64,000 nucleotides of DNA from Algoriphagus limi (GCF_024919275.1 NZ_JANWGH010000003.1:409677-473676); one strand, 5' to 3'. Shown: positions 37,659 through 47,690, counted from the stretch's first letter. Made by a program: numbers and translations. Notes: generated from the letters alone by a model not told the origin.

Positions 37659-40405
37659 AGTACATCCGATTTTTAATTTTTCTTTTGCTGCTTTTGGGAT
37701 GGGGAGTACCTGACCTTTTAGCTCAGACCTCTCAGAAATTCTCCGGGTTTTTTGCCGGAATATCCTTTGAGCGATTTGTAGAAAGAATCGAGTCTGAAAG
37801 TGATTACCGATTCATTTATTCCAAGCAGGATCTGTCAGGTTTTTCGGTGAATATCCAGGCAAATGACAGCGAATTAAAAGACTTGTTGGAAACCCTCTTT
37901 TCCGATACCGAATTCAAATTTTCCATTGCTGCAGATCATCGCGTATTTATTACCAGAGGAGAAAAGCTGACGGTGAATTTTACCAGAGATTACTTTGAGC
38001 CAAAAGCTCTTTCAGATGGAAACGCTGCTGCAAGCAGAGGAACTGAATTGGGAGCATTTGCCAAAAATATGCGCTTCGAAATCGGAAGGGATAAGGAAGA
38101 TCCATCGAGAAAAACTGCCATTCTCAGTGGAAAAGTAACCAATATCGATAATGGGGAGCCCATGCTGGGAACGGTCATTTTCGAAAAGGTGGATTACAAT
38201 AAAACCATCACTGATACGGATGGGAATTATAAGCTGGAATTACCAATAGGACGACATACAATTTTTATTCAGAACCCGGGAGGCTATCAGGAGCAACGTC
38301 AAATCGAACTATTTGGCGATGGCGTGCTAGATATGGAAGTGCAGGAAAGCTTCCTTTCTCTGGATGAAATCGTGGTGAGTTCCGGGGCACTCAATAATAT
38401 TAATAAACTGGACTTGGGTGTGCAGTCCATTAGCATTGCCGATGTGCGAAAACTGCCTGCTGTTTTGGGAGAAGTTGATATTTTGAAAGGGGTGTTGACG
38501 ATGCCGGGAGTGAATACGGTAGGGGAAGCTAGTGTGGGATTTAATGTGCGTGGAGGAGCTGCAGACCAGAATTTGATACTCTATAATCAATCCACCATTT
38601 TCAACCCATCCCATGTTTTTGGGTTCTTTTCTGCTTTCAATCCGGATATGGTATCGGGAGTGGAATTGTACAAAGGCTCCGTCCCAGTGAATTATGGAGG
38701 AAGGCTATCTTCCGTTCTTCAGGTTGAGCCGAAATTTGGCAGGTCAGATAAAATCGGTGGAAGCGGAGGAATAGGAATCATGACAGGACGATTAAGTTTG
38801 GAAGGACCGATTGGGGAGAAGACGACCTTTATCATTGGTGGTCGCACCACCTATTCCAATTGGGCTTTGGATTTACTTGATGATGAAGCTGCTTTGGAAG
38901 GTTCCAGTGCTTCTTTTTATGATCTGAATGCCAATATCCGCCATGAATTCAATGAAAAGAATCAATTGGAAATCACTTCATACCTATCCAAGGACGATTT
39001 TGCTTTTGACCTAGACACGACTTATTCCTATGAAAATTTGAACTTGGCGGCTACTTGGAGACACTTTTTTAATGAGCAATTAGAGGGGAAGTTTACAGTT
39101 GGTTCGGATAATTACCAATTCGGCATCATAGGAGCAGACAATCCGCTCAATGCCTATCAATTTCAATTTGATGTCAGCCAATTGCACTTAAGAGGGGATT
39201 TCGAATACCGAAAAGGAGAGAATCATATTTATAAGTTCGGAATCCATGGAATTCAGTATGAGTTAAATCCAGGAACTAATAGTCCATATGGGCCAGAATC
39301 CATTGTGATTCCTGAGGACTTGGAGGATGAAAAGGCTAGGGAAATTTCTGTCTATTTCGGCGATGAATGGACGATCAGCGAGCAGCTTTCAGTAAGTTTT
39401 GGCGGGCGATATATGTTTTATCAGCTTTTGGGTCCTTTGACGGTCAATCAATACGTACCAGATGCCCCTATCACAGATAGCAATGTAATTGGTGAAGAGA
39501 CCTTTGGGCCGGGAGAGTCAGTCCAAACATATCATGGGCCTGAATTCAGAGTTTCTGCTCGCTTTACCCTAGATAATCAATCCTCGGTAAAGATGGGCTT
39601 CAATACTATGCGCCAAAACATCCATCTTTTGTCGAATACCTCCGCGATTGCCCCAACTGACTCCTGGAAGCTGAGTGATCGCTACATTAGGCCACAGAAT
39701 GGAGGGCAGGCATCGGTTGGCTATTATCGAAATATGGCCTTGAATACCCTGGAGTTTTCAGCAGAGGTGTACTATCGTTACATGAATAACCTTCTGGATT
39801 ACCGTTCAGGAGCGAGCATTATTCTGAATGAAAACATCGAGCAGGATGTCCTGAATACTGAGGGCAAGGCTTATGGATTGGAATTGTTGCTGAAGAAATC
39901 CACCGGAGCATTAACAGGCTCTTTGGCCTATACCTATTCTCGCTCTTTGTTGCGAACCTCCGATGAGCCAAGTATTGAAAAAATCAACGATGGGGAATTT
40001 TATCCTAGCAATTTTGATCAACCTCATCATGCTACCTTGGTTGCAAATTATGAATTGAGCAAGCGAGTCAATGTTTCTCTTAATGGAAATTACAGTACGG
40101 GTCGGCCTGTGACTCTGCCTATCGCCAAATTTGAGTATGCGGGATCAGAACGGGTATATTTCTCTGATAGAAATGCATATCGGATTCTGGACTATTTCCG
40201 ATTGGACCTTTCCGTGAATTTGGAAGGAAATCATAAAGTTCGAAAGCTGGCACACTCCTCTTGGTCCGTGGGTGTATATAATGTGTTGGGAAGAAGTAAC
40301 CCTTACTCGGTTTATTATGCTCCAGTAGATGGACAATTACGTGGCTATCAGTTATCCATTTTTGCAAGACCAATTCCATTCATTACCTATAATTTCAAAT
40401 TCTGA
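37655..40405 (+). CDS. TonB-dependent receptor with STN and carboxypeptidase-like domains
   Basis: An outer-membrane transporter of 916 residues. After a signal peptide (1-24) comes an STN domain (about 28-105: FERFVERIESESDYRFIYSK), then a carboxypeptidase-like regulatory domain (about 152-232: GKVTNIDNGEPMLGTVI), a plug (about 255-350: VDILKGVLTMPGVNTV, FNVRGGAADQNLIL, GVELYKGSVPVNYGGRLSS) and a barrel ending in Phe. STN domains signal to anti-sigma factors in some receptors, but no sigma/anti-sigma pair is adjacent. The substrate is unknown. It is translationally coupled to genes on both sides. Confidence 0.93.
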   Translation: MKYIRFLIFLLLLLGWGVPDLLAQTSQKFSGFFAGISFERFVERIESESDYRFIYSKQDLSGFSVNIQANDSELKDLLETLFSDTEFKFSIAADHRVFITRGEKLTVNFTRDYFEPKALSDGNAAASRGTELGAFAKNMRFEIGRDKEDPSRKTAILSGKVTNIDNGEPMLGTVIFEKVDYNKTITDTDGNYKLELPIGRHTIFIQNPGGYQEQRQIELFGDGVLDMEVQESFLSLDEIVVSSGALNNINKLDLGVQSISIADVRKLPAVLGEVDILKGVLTMPGVNTVGEASVGFNVRGGAADQNLILYNQSTIFNPSHVFGFFSAFNPDMVSGVELYKGSVPVNYGGRLSSVLQVEPKFGRSDKIGGSGGIGIMTGRLSLEGPIGEKTTFIIGGRTTYSNWALDLLDDEAALEGSSASFYDLNANIRHEFNEKNQLEITSYLSKDDFAFDLDTTYSYENLNLAATWRHFFNEQLEGKFTVGSDNYQFGIIGADNPLNAYQFQFDVSQLHLRGDFEYRKGENHIYKFGIHGIQYELNPGTNSPYGPESIVIPEDLEDEKAREISVYFGDEWTISEQLSVSFGGRYMFYQLLGPLTVNQYVPDAPITDSNVIGEETFGPGESVQTYHGPEFRVSARFTLDNQSSVKMGFNTMRQNIHLLSNTSAIAPTDSWKLSDRYIRPQNGGQASVGYYRNMALNTLEFSAEVYYRYMNNLLDYRSGASIILNENIEQDVLNTEGKAYGLELLLKKSTGALTGSLAYTYSRSLLRTSDEPSIEKINDGEFYPSNFDQPHHATLVANYELSKRVNVSLNGNYSTGRPVTLPIAKFEYAGSERVYFSDRNAYRILDYFRLDLSVNLEGNHKVRKLAHSSWSVGVYNVLGRSNPYSVYYAPVDGQLRGYQLSIFARPIPFITYNFKF

Positions 40406-41559
40406 TGAGACAGATATTATTTTTCGGTTTAGGAATTATCGGCTTATTGGTTTCCTGTAGGGAGCCCTTTGAGCCTGAGATCGATCCGGTAGATTTGAAT
40501 GTGTTGGTTGTGGAAGGTTATTTAGATTCAGAAGGGACTCCAAGCCAGCTTACTTTGAGCTACACTCAACCTATCCAAGGTCAAAGCCTACCAAATTCAT
40601 TGGTCTTGGGTGCAGATATTTATTTGGAAAGTGTGGGTGGAGAACGTTTTCCTTTTACCGATTTGGGAGAAGGAGTTTATCAATTCCAGCATGATATTTC
40701 AGAATCAGATACCTATCGCTTGCATATTTTCCTTTGGGATGGAACGAGCTATACTTCCGAGGAACTTCAGCCTTTGATTACGCCGGATATTATTGATGTA
40801 GGCTATGAGGAAAATGAAAATGGGGTAGAAATATTTTTGACTACTCAGGGAGATGAAAATGCGGATGATTTCCTTTGGACCTATGAGGAGACTTGGGCTT
40901 TTCGGCCTCCATTTACCTCCTTGGTGAAATATGTTCCTGAGACCGAACAAATTATTCCCCGAGCAGCTGATGAGCGAATAGATATCTGTTATATGAGTCG
41001 AAGAAATTCGGATTTGTTGCTAGAAACTTCTTCCCGCTTTCAGGATCAATTTGTGTTTCGTCAGGCAATTCGTCAAATAAATGAAGGAGATGAGCGCCTT
41101 TCAGTCCGATATAGCATTTTGATTTCGCAAAAAGCGATTAGCAAGGAAGATTCCGAGTTTTGGGAGATTTTGAAGAAAAATACGGATGATTTAGGGTCCA
41201 TTTTTAGTCCACTTCCATCCTTGATCGGAGGAAATATCCGGCAAGATCAAAATCCCGATGCACCGGTTATTGGTCAGGTAAGTTTAGGAGTGGTTCGCCA
41301 AAAACGAATGTTTATTGATAATCAGGAGGTAGCTCCATGGCGACCTGTTGTGGAGGATTATTTCGGTTGTGTGACTGAGCCGGATACGGTTTTAGTGGCG
41401 AATTATGATCAATATTTCCGTGCAGGAGGAAATCTTCCGACCACGCCTGTATTTCTGGAAAATGGATTTGAGCCGATTGGCTATCGCTATGCCCGGGCTT
41501 CCTGTGTGGATTGTACCCGAAGAGGAACCAATGTCAAACCTGATTTTTGGGAGGATTAA
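40405..41559 (+). CDS. DUF4249 family lipoprotein
   Basis: A 384-residue lipoprotein: signal peptide with lipobox ending at Cys18 (IIGLLVSCREPFEP), then the DUF4249 pattern (DLNVLVVEGYLDSEGTPSQLTLSYTQPI and GVYQFQHDISESDTYRLHIF). Late cysteines (FGCVTEP, ASCVDCTRR) are typical of the family. DUF4249 genes usually follow a TonB receptor and may encode its surface partner, as SusD does for SusC (inference). The start overlaps the receptor stop by one base. Confidence 0.9.
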   Translation: MRQILFFGLGIIGLLVSCREPFEPEIDPVDLNVLVVEGYLDSEGTPSQLTLSYTQPIQGQSLPNSLVLGADIYLESVGGERFPFTDLGEGVYQFQHDISESDTYRLHIFLWDGTSYTSEELQPLITPDIIDVGYEENENGVEIFLTTQGDENADDFLWTYEETWAFRPPFTSLVKYVPETEQIIPRAADERIDICYMSRRNSDLLLETSSRFQDQFVFRQAIRQINEGDERLSVRYSILISQKAISKEDSEFWEILKKNTDDLGSIFSPLPSLIGGNIRQDQNPDAPVIGQVSLGVVRQKRMFIDNQEVAPWRPVVEDYFGCVTEPDTVLVANYDQYFRAGGNLPTTPVFLENGFEPIGYRYARASCVDCTRRGTNVKPDFWED

Positions 41560-41561
41560 GC

Positions 41562-43190
41562 ATGTCAAAGTTTAAATTTATTTGGCTCGTTTGTGGAATC
41601 TTGTCTGTTTTGATACTCTTTCCAAAACATTCATTTGGACAAGATGTGGTTGCTGAATCTGTTTCCTATTCCATTCCTAAGACTATATTCTTTACGGGTG
41701 AAAAGATTTGGATTCAAGCCCAGGTACTTCAGAAAAACTCTCCGACGTCTTCCCATGTACTGTATGCAGAGCTCTTAAATCGGGAAAACCAATCGGTACA
41801 TTTGGCTAAGTTGCTTTTGGAAAAAGGAAATGTTTTTCATTTTCTTGAAATACCCACTGATATTCCTTCTGATAATTATTTGCTTCGGGTTTATACTCGG
41901 ATTAGCCCTATTTTGGATATGGAAAATGGTCTTCAACAGCAGTTTGTGACCATCTTTAATCCTAATAAACCACCACAGGTAAAAGCTGAATTACCAAGTG
42001 CTTTCGAAAGTCCGATAGAGACAAATTCAAGCGTTAGTCTTTCCAAGCAAAGCCTCCTTGACGGAGAAGAGCTATCAGTTTCTTGGGGATCACTTTCTAA
42101 TGTTTCTGAAGTCAAGATTCGAGTAAAGAATCCTTATTTGGAAGATCAAGGCTTGATTTCATCCTCTAAAATCTATGAAGGTGAGGTTGGGGGAAAATTA
42201 CTTCCTGAGCTTTTTGGACATATAGTCGCAGCGCAGGTAGATCCAAGGACGGTTGATACCACGAAGGTATATTTTCTATCGGTCCATGGTAGGGAGTCTG
42301 CTCTTTACACCGACCGTCCTGATTCCGAGGGGAATTTATATTTTGATATTGGGGGATTGAAACATTGGGATTTTATGATTGCCCAAGCAGATCAGAATGG
42401 AAGTCTTTTGGATTTTGAGTTTCGCTCTCCTGCAGTTCAGACAAGTTTTAAACCTGGGTTTAAATTTCCTGAATTAGTGATTAGCCCAAAAGATCAACCT
42501 TATCTTCAGGAGTTGCTGATCAGTAGTGGGGTGCAGACATTTTTCATTGAAAATTACGCTCAAGAGCCTGTGCCAGTGGTAACTGGATTTGTGGCTGATC
42601 GCACTTTCATGTTGGATGATTATACGCGTTTCGAATCTGTGGAAACTGTCATCAAGGAATATGTCCCCATGATATCATTACGTACCCGAAAAGGCCTGAA
42701 GGAATTTCGATCAGTCAATGAAAACGGGGGTGTCTTTTCAGGCAATCCTTTGATGTTGGTAGATGGAATGCCGGTTTTCGATTCGGATCAGCTTGCATCA
42801 TTCAATCCTAAGAGTTTTGAAAAGCTGGAGGTATTGTCAAGGTTATTTTACCTAAATGATCGGGAGTTTGAAGGGGTGATGAGCTTTTCTTCCTATCAAA
42901 GTAATGTGGGCGGTTTCCCTTTGCCTACTAATGCATTCTTCACACAAACTCCAGGAATTCAAGTTCCGGTGGAATTACTTCAGCCAATTTCAGCAAGTCC
43001 GGAAGATTCAGAGGATTTTCGATCTATTCTATTTTGGTCGGCAGATGAAAAGTCCGAAATGCCTGATTCGAATAGTCTTAATGTGAAAATTCCAAACCTT
43101 CCTGTCCCCTTTGAGGTGGAGGTCATCTCCAAATCTCCTCAAGGTGAAGTAGTGAGAAATAAAGCAAGTTTTTGGGTGAAAAAGGACTGA
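41562..43190 (+). CDS. Secreted protein with macroglobulin-like and TonB-plug-like segments
   Basis: A 542-residue protein with a signal peptide (LVCGILSVLILFPKHSFGQ). The first part (ESVSYSIPKTIFFTGEKIWIQAQVL, SDNYLLRVYT) looks like the MG2 domain of alpha-2-macroglobulin-type proteins. Near residues 395-445, PLMLVDGMPVFDSDQLASFN followed by KSFEKLEVLSRLFYLNDREF resembles the second half of a TonB plug, but no barrel follows. It lies 2 bases after the DUF4249 gene and closes the operon at a bidirectional terminator. Function unknown; a periplasmic or surface partner of the receptor is inferred. ATG 41562 is preferred over a TTG-type start at 41547 inside the DUF4249 gene. Confidence 0.8.
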   Translation: MSKFKFIWLVCGILSVLILFPKHSFGQDVVAESVSYSIPKTIFFTGEKIWIQAQVLQKNSPTSSHVLYAELLNRENQSVHLAKLLLEKGNVFHFLEIPTDIPSDNYLLRVYTRISPILDMENGLQQQFVTIFNPNKPPQVKAELPSAFESPIETNSSVSLSKQSLLDGEELSVSWGSLSNVSEVKIRVKNPYLEDQGLISSSKIYEGEVGGKLLPELFGHIVAAQVDPRTVDTTKVYFLSVHGRESALYTDRPDSEGNLYFDIGGLKHWDFMIAQADQNGSLLDFEFRSPAVQTSFKPGFKFPELVISPKDQPYLQELLISSGVQTFFIENYAQEPVPVVTGFVADRTFMLDDYTRFESVETVIKEYVPMISLRTRKGLKEFRSVNENGGVFSGNPLMLVDGMPVFDSDQLASFNPKSFEKLEVLSRLFYLNDREFEGVMSFSSYQSNVGGFPLPTNAFFTQTPGIQVPVELLQPISASPEDSEDFRSILFWSADEKSEMPDSNSLNVKIPNLPVPFEVEVISKSPQGEVVRNKASFWVKKD

Positions 43191-43216
43191 TTCTGTTTAA
43201 GAAATCAGTCCTTTTT
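43180..43216. terminator. Bidirectional terminator between converging genes
   Basis: AAAAGGACTGATT (43180-43192) pairs with AATCAGTCCTTTT (43203-43215), with A-run and T-run flanks. It overlaps the stop regions of both the envelope operon (plus) and the MscS-type gene (minus). Confidence 0.9.
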
Positions 43217-44869
43217 TCCGAGCTCTTTGGATAAGAAATCGCTCAGCTTTCTTTGGTAATCTGCGTTATCGCTAGGATATACTGGCACCAATCCTTTTTT
43301 CTCAGGGAAGCTTTCCATGTGTAAGGTTTGTGTAGGGAAAGCAAAGCGAACTCCCAATGAATTAGCCAATTTCACTATCTGAATGAGTATTTCATGCCTA
43401 GCTCGCAATTCTTCCGGCCAGGTTGGAACCTCAAAGAAAATGTAAAACATCACATCCTGACTGTAAGCCGAAAGATTATTGAAATAGATGTTGAAGTAGT
43501 CTTTTCGGGTATCGGGATGCGCAAGTACAATTTCTTTTAATCCTTTCACGAACTCATCAATTAGCTGTGGAGGAGTGTCGTAAGTAACAGTCAAGGTAGA
43601 GTAAAAGCGACGATACTTTCTGAGGCCGTGATTGTCCAGAATCGCATCTGCAATTTTTCCATTTGGTACATACATGACAGAATTTCGGAAGGTTCGAATT
43701 CGCGTTGACCGGAATCCTACCTCTTCCACTGTTCCGTCAATCTCTCCAGAAGTAATCCAATCTCCAACTTGAAAAGGCTTATCGATGAAGATCATAATGG
43801 ACCCAAAGAAATTCTTGATGGTATCCTGAGCTGCCAAGGCTATTGCCACACCACCAATAGAAAGTCCTGTCAGGAATGGAATAATATCCAGATTTAAGCC
43901 ATCTCTCAGGATAAACAGGGTACCAATGATGATCACAAATGCCTTCAGGGTTTTCCGAAGGAGGGGGACTAATTGATCATCTAAGGTTGATTCTGTTTTG
44001 GTTGCCAGTCTTGCGAAATACACGGCCAGCACATTGACCAACTTGTAGAAGATCAAGGTTAGTAAAAGTGGCTTCAAGGTTCTCAAAATCACCACCATCC
44101 AAGACCAAATTTCTACAGGTAGCTGTAGAACCGGAAGAAGGATGGACAAGATTTGAGCAATAATAAAGTAGCTGACTACTTTGGCAACGGGAAGAAGGTA
44201 GTTTTCTCCTATTTGCTGATAATTGAATTTTCGGAAGAAATAGACCAATACCCGATCTACCAAAAAGGTCAGTAAAAAGTGGCTGACAAACACTAAGAGA
44301 ATAATAAAAAACAAACCGAAAAGCTGCCAGGAATGGAGCCCTAAGTATCTATCATTTCCAATTTTTGGAAGCAAGTTTAGCAGTCTATCTGTGCCATAAG
44401 GATAGGTTTTCTTATGTAGTTCATCAATTTGGCTTACTGTGAAAGCAGAGAATTTCCACTCTGAACCTCTTTTTTCAAGGAAAACTCCGGGTAATTTATC
44501 CTTGTCGAAATAGTAGATGTCCTCATTTATAAGGCCTGTCGTATCCTGATAATTGGCGAGTCTTGGAATTTGACTGGCTCGAATGATGATTCCCTGACCT
44601 TCAAACACCTGCTTGAGTTTGATACTTAATCTAGTTCCGTCTGCCTCATCAATACCGTTTAAGTTTAATGTGGAGGCAGCTTTTTCAGGAAAGAAATTAT
44701 TATCCTCCAAATTGTGAAAGAAAGTCAGCGTAGTATGATAGGGGGTGCTGAGATTAGCTCGATTGGAATCAGAAATGGAGGCTGCGTTATCTCGAATCAG
44801 TTGGGCATGTAACTGAAGAGAAATCAGGAATAAAAAAGATAGGCTGAGTATGAATTTTCGAAGCTTCAT
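43205..44869 (-). CDS. MscS-family mechanosensitive channel with periplasmic N-terminal domain
   Basis: A 554-residue small-conductance mechanosensitive channel homologue. A signal peptide (LSLSFLFLISLQLHAQ) and a periplasmic domain of about 150 residues precede four or more membrane helices (from about residue 175). The pore helix and upper beta domain are clear: FLTGLSIGGVAIALAAQDTI, FIDKPFQVGDWI, GTVEEVGFRSTRIRTF and YVPNGKIADAIL. Such channels release solutes on osmotic downshock; the added domain may sense another signal (inference). It follows the large anchored protein gene on the same strand by 41 bases. Confidence 0.93.
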   Translation of the reverse strand: MKLRKFILSLSFLFLISLQLHAQLIRDNAASISDSNRANLSTPYHTTLTFFHNLEDNNFFPEKAASTLNLNGIDEADGTRLSIKLKQVFEGQGIIIRASQIPRLANYQDTTGLINEDIYYFDKDKLPGVFLEKRGSEWKFSAFTVSQIDELHKKTYPYGTDRLLNLLPKIGNDRYLGLHSWQLFGLFFIILLVFVSHFLLTFLVDRVLVYFFRKFNYQQIGENYLLPVAKVVSYFIIAQILSILLPVLQLPVEIWSWMVVILRTLKPLLLTLIFYKLVNVLAVYFARLATKTESTLDDQLVPLLRKTLKAFVIIIGTLFILRDGLNLDIIPFLTGLSIGGVAIALAAQDTIKNFFGSIMIFIDKPFQVGDWITSGEIDGTVEEVGFRSTRIRTFRNSVMYVPNGKIADAILDNHGLRKYRRFYSTLTVTYDTPPQLIDEFVKGLKEIVLAHPDTRKDYFNIYFNNLSAYSQDVMFYIFFEVPTWPEELRARHEILIQIVKLANSLGVRFAFPTQTLHMESFPEKKGLVPVYPSDNADYQRKLSDFLSKELGKKD

Positions 44870-44910
44870 TTTCGAAATAGTTTTCTTTTTAACAGGAGTT
44901 CTGAAATTGC

Positions 44911-47643
44911 TTAAGCGGATAGCAAGTAAGAAACCAAACGGTTTCCGGTAATCGTTCTAATCAGGTATTGATTATTTCGCTGGTCATAGCTAATCTGAAT
45001 CGAGCCAGAACTATCCAATGGTAAATTAGTAAGCAGATTTCCACTTAGATCATAAAGGAAAGCAAAGTTTTGCTCTGGATCTACCACTACAAAAATCTGA
45101 CGATCTCCACCAAAATCAAAATATTGGTAAATCAAGTTCCCCTCGGATACCCGTAGATTGAACAATTCCTCTTCTTTGGAATTGAATGCTTTCAATTGGT
45201 TGTAGGTTTTGGAAACGATCAGGAAGGATTGATTTCGTTGATCTGGGATCAAGAAGAACTCACTGTCCCGATCATCTTTGATGAGTTGATTTCGATTGAT
45301 CACTTCTCCATCAAAATTCACCTGAATTACTTGTCCATCTTGAGTTACCCCGGTCAATCCATATTGATTGGAAGCGTTCATTCTACCAAAGAATAAACCT
45401 GAATTGAACTCTCCACTCAAATCAAAAGGTGAACCTTCTTGGGCTTCGCCTCTTCGATTGAATAAATGTAATTTCCCACTCTTTGAAAGAGTGCCCATGT
45501 AATCTCCTTTTCCAGGAACGCGGAAATGGTTAGGATTTTGGAAACTTGGATATCCGATTGAATTGGGGTTCCATCCGTCCAGTCTAGTCCCAGTTTTATC
45601 CAGCAAGAATAAATCCCCTTCAGCAGTAGCCAAGAAATAGCGATACTCTCGGTTATTGTCATAATCTACTAACTGTAGATGGGTTAGTTTTTGATCAAAA
45701 TTGAAAGGGTAACCCGTTAGTGGATTTCCTAAACGATCGATTCCATAGACTTTGTCAGCAGTCGCAAGTAAGACTTGGAGTTTGTCGTTTTTATAATAAT
45801 CTACCTGAAAAGCATCTCCTAGAATTTTTCCGGAAAGTGGCACGCTGTAAACCAAAGTACCATCAGAATTTAGGAGGTGGAAGGTATGATTTTCATCCTG
45901 AACGATGATATCTTCAGTGCCGTCTTGATAATTGATAATGGATTGTGGACCCCAAATCAATGGGCTTTCAAATTCAATTTGCTTTTGGGAAGCAAGGCTT
46001 ACCGATGCTTGAGCCTCTACTGGGGCCGGGGCGGAATCATCGAAAGGAACTAGGATGCTGCTCTTTTTTTGATTACCAACCTGATTGATTCGCAAAGTCA
46101 GGTAATCAAAAGATGTAAAAGACGGCCGATACCGCTGAAAGAAAGAGCTCCAAGATGAATTAGCCTGGTCGGTCCAGCTGTTCCAAATTTCTTTCAATCG
46201 ATAAGTTTGAGAAAAACCAGCACTTGGACTAATGACAGTTTTTAGATTTTCAGGAAATCTTGAATAGCCCCAAGTGAACCCACCTTCCAAATCATCAATC
46301 AACATTTTCATTGCCGATTGAGAATTGGCGAAGAATAAGAGGTTGCCCCGTTTTGTAATGAAGGTTTGGGGGAATCCCTGAAATTTGCCAGAGAATAAAT
46401 ATGCCGGTAACTCCTCGGTTCCTACAAAAAATATTTCCGCATCCCGGTAAAAATCAGAGTAGGTAGGATTCTCCTGTTCCAAGTAGCTTCTCAGAATACT
46501 AATTGGAGCGTTATCATTGACAATTCTGGAGACAAGGATGAGGTTTTTGCTTCCATCGGAATTGGGCTCTAACTCTTGGAAATATAATTCGCCGCTTAAG
46601 CCATCCAAAAATCCTTGGTCAATAAGATTTCGCTGGACTTCCCCTTGAATCGTTGATTTTGGAGTGAAGCCACGATTTGTCAATTCTTGAATCTCAAAAA
46701 TCCCAGGTAGGTTGTATTGGGTAATTGATAATGCTCTCGCGGAAATGCCTTCCTGAATTTCACTCCAATTGGCTTGCAAAGAAGGAGTGAAAGTAACCTG
46801 ATCGAAGAGTGAAATTTCTCCTTCTAGTCGAATTTGGTTCGAGTCTAAAATTAAATCGTAAGCAGCCTGGGCATCCAGATTTTCGAGTGATTTGATCTGA
46901 ATGCTTTCTCGGTCTTTGGAAGTACCTTTTATCAAATGTGCTATGCTTTTTCCGCTAAGCCAAAGCCTTCCCAGGCTACCTTTTTCTTGGGTGATTGTAA
47001 AATCTTCCCAAGAGCTTGAAATGCTTTGTGGAGCCTCATACATTCGGATTGCTTCCTCCACCAAAAAAGAAGACTCTGAAAATACTAGTAGCCCCCCTAA
47101 GTGGGCAAAACTGTAGAGTCGTTCATCAGTACCTTTGACAACTTCTAATATTTCAATGTCTGTATAGTTTCGGTCTGTAATTTTTATATCAGCAGGAATT
47201 TGGTTGCGTAGAGAGGCTAGAAGATTCTCAAATTCAGATTTTTCTTGTTGCAAAATGTAAAGCAATTCGAAGTTCTCAGTTCCGATGGGATGGTAAGAAA
47301 TGCTTAAAAGATTTCCATTAAGAAGCCTAGAAATTTGCCCTTGATATCCTGTGAGGCTGTCTAATTGTGAGAGATTTTCTGCGATTTCTTCAAAAGCAGG
47401 GAAAATGCTGATTTTTTCCCACAAAGAATGATTGACTAAGGTGTTCCAGCTTTGGTCAGCTTGTTCGGTTTCAAAAATAAAAACCGCATTGTCACTGATT
47501 AATTGGCGGTTTTGGAGTCGGGGTTCGGAAGAATACTTAGAATATAACCAGTATCCTGTAGCGGCAGTAACCAAGATGATGGCGAGGATGAGTGCGCTTT
47601 TTCCGATGTTCACCGTGCTGGATTTTTTTATGGTTAAATACAA
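44911..47643 (-). CDS. Large membrane-anchored protein, DUF3352-like, with propeller-like C-terminal half
   Basis: A 910-residue protein of unknown function. One N-terminal membrane helix (about 14-34, SALILAIILVTAATGYWLYS) anchors a large extracytoplasmic part. The first 550 residues resemble DUF3352-type proteins. The last 330 residues hold repeated short strands with Asp-Gly/Asn-Gly turns (QDENHTFHLLNSDGTLVYSV; ATAEGDLFLLDKTGTRLDGW; KSGKLHLFNRRGEAQEGSPF), which suggest a beta-propeller. TTG 47643 gives the longest frame but lies in the U-tract of the mdh terminator; GTG 47613 (VNIGKSALILA) is a good alternative. Confidence 0.75.
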   Translation of the reverse strand: MYLTIKKSSTVNIGKSALILAIILVTAATGYWLYSKYSSEPRLQNRQLISDNAVFIFETEQADQSWNTLVNHSLWEKISIFPAFEEIAENLSQLDSLTGYQGQISRLLNGNLLSISYHPIGTENFELLYILQQEKSEFENLLASLRNQIPADIKITDRNYTDIEILEVVKGTDERLYSFAHLGGLLVFSESSFLVEEAIRMYEAPQSISSSWEDFTITQEKGSLGRLWLSGKSIAHLIKGTSKDRESIQIKSLENLDAQAAYDLILDSNQIRLEGEISLFDQVTFTPSLQANWSEIQEGISARALSITQYNLPGIFEIQELTNRGFTPKSTIQGEVQRNLIDQGFLDGLSGELYFQELEPNSDGSKNLILVSRIVNDNAPISILRSYLEQENPTYSDFYRDAEIFFVGTEELPAYLFSGKFQGFPQTFITKRGNLLFFANSQSAMKMLIDDLEGGFTWGYSRFPENLKTVISPSAGFSQTYRLKEIWNSWTDQANSSWSSFFQRYRPSFTSFDYLTLRINQVGNQKKSSILVPFDDSAPAPVEAQASVSLASQKQIEFESPLIWGPQSIINYQDGTEDIIVQDENHTFHLLNSDGTLVYSVPLSGKILGDAFQVDYYKNDKLQVLLATADKVYGIDRLGNPLTGYPFNFDQKLTHLQLVDYDNNREYRYFLATAEGDLFLLDKTGTRLDGWNPNSIGYPSFQNPNHFRVPGKGDYMGTLSKSGKLHLFNRRGEAQEGSPFDLSGEFNSGLFFGRMNASNQYGLTGVTQDGQVIQVNFDGEVINRNQLIKDDRDSEFFLIPDQRNQSFLIVSKTYNQLKAFNSKEEELFNLRVSEGNLIYQYFDFGGDRQIFVVVDPEQNFAFLYDLSGNLLTNLPLDSSGSIQISYDQRNNQYLIRTITGNRLVSYLLSA

Positions 47644-47690
47644 AAATCAGACCCGGAATTTGACTTGGTCAAGCCATATCCCGGGTCTGT
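47641..47690 (-). terminator. Terminator after mdh
   Basis: On the minus strand CAGACCCGG (47689-47681) pairs with CCGGGTCTG (47656-47648), with the inner GACTTGGTC region in the loop, followed by ATTTTTG. The T-run overlaps the earliest possible start of the next gene. Confidence 0.8.
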
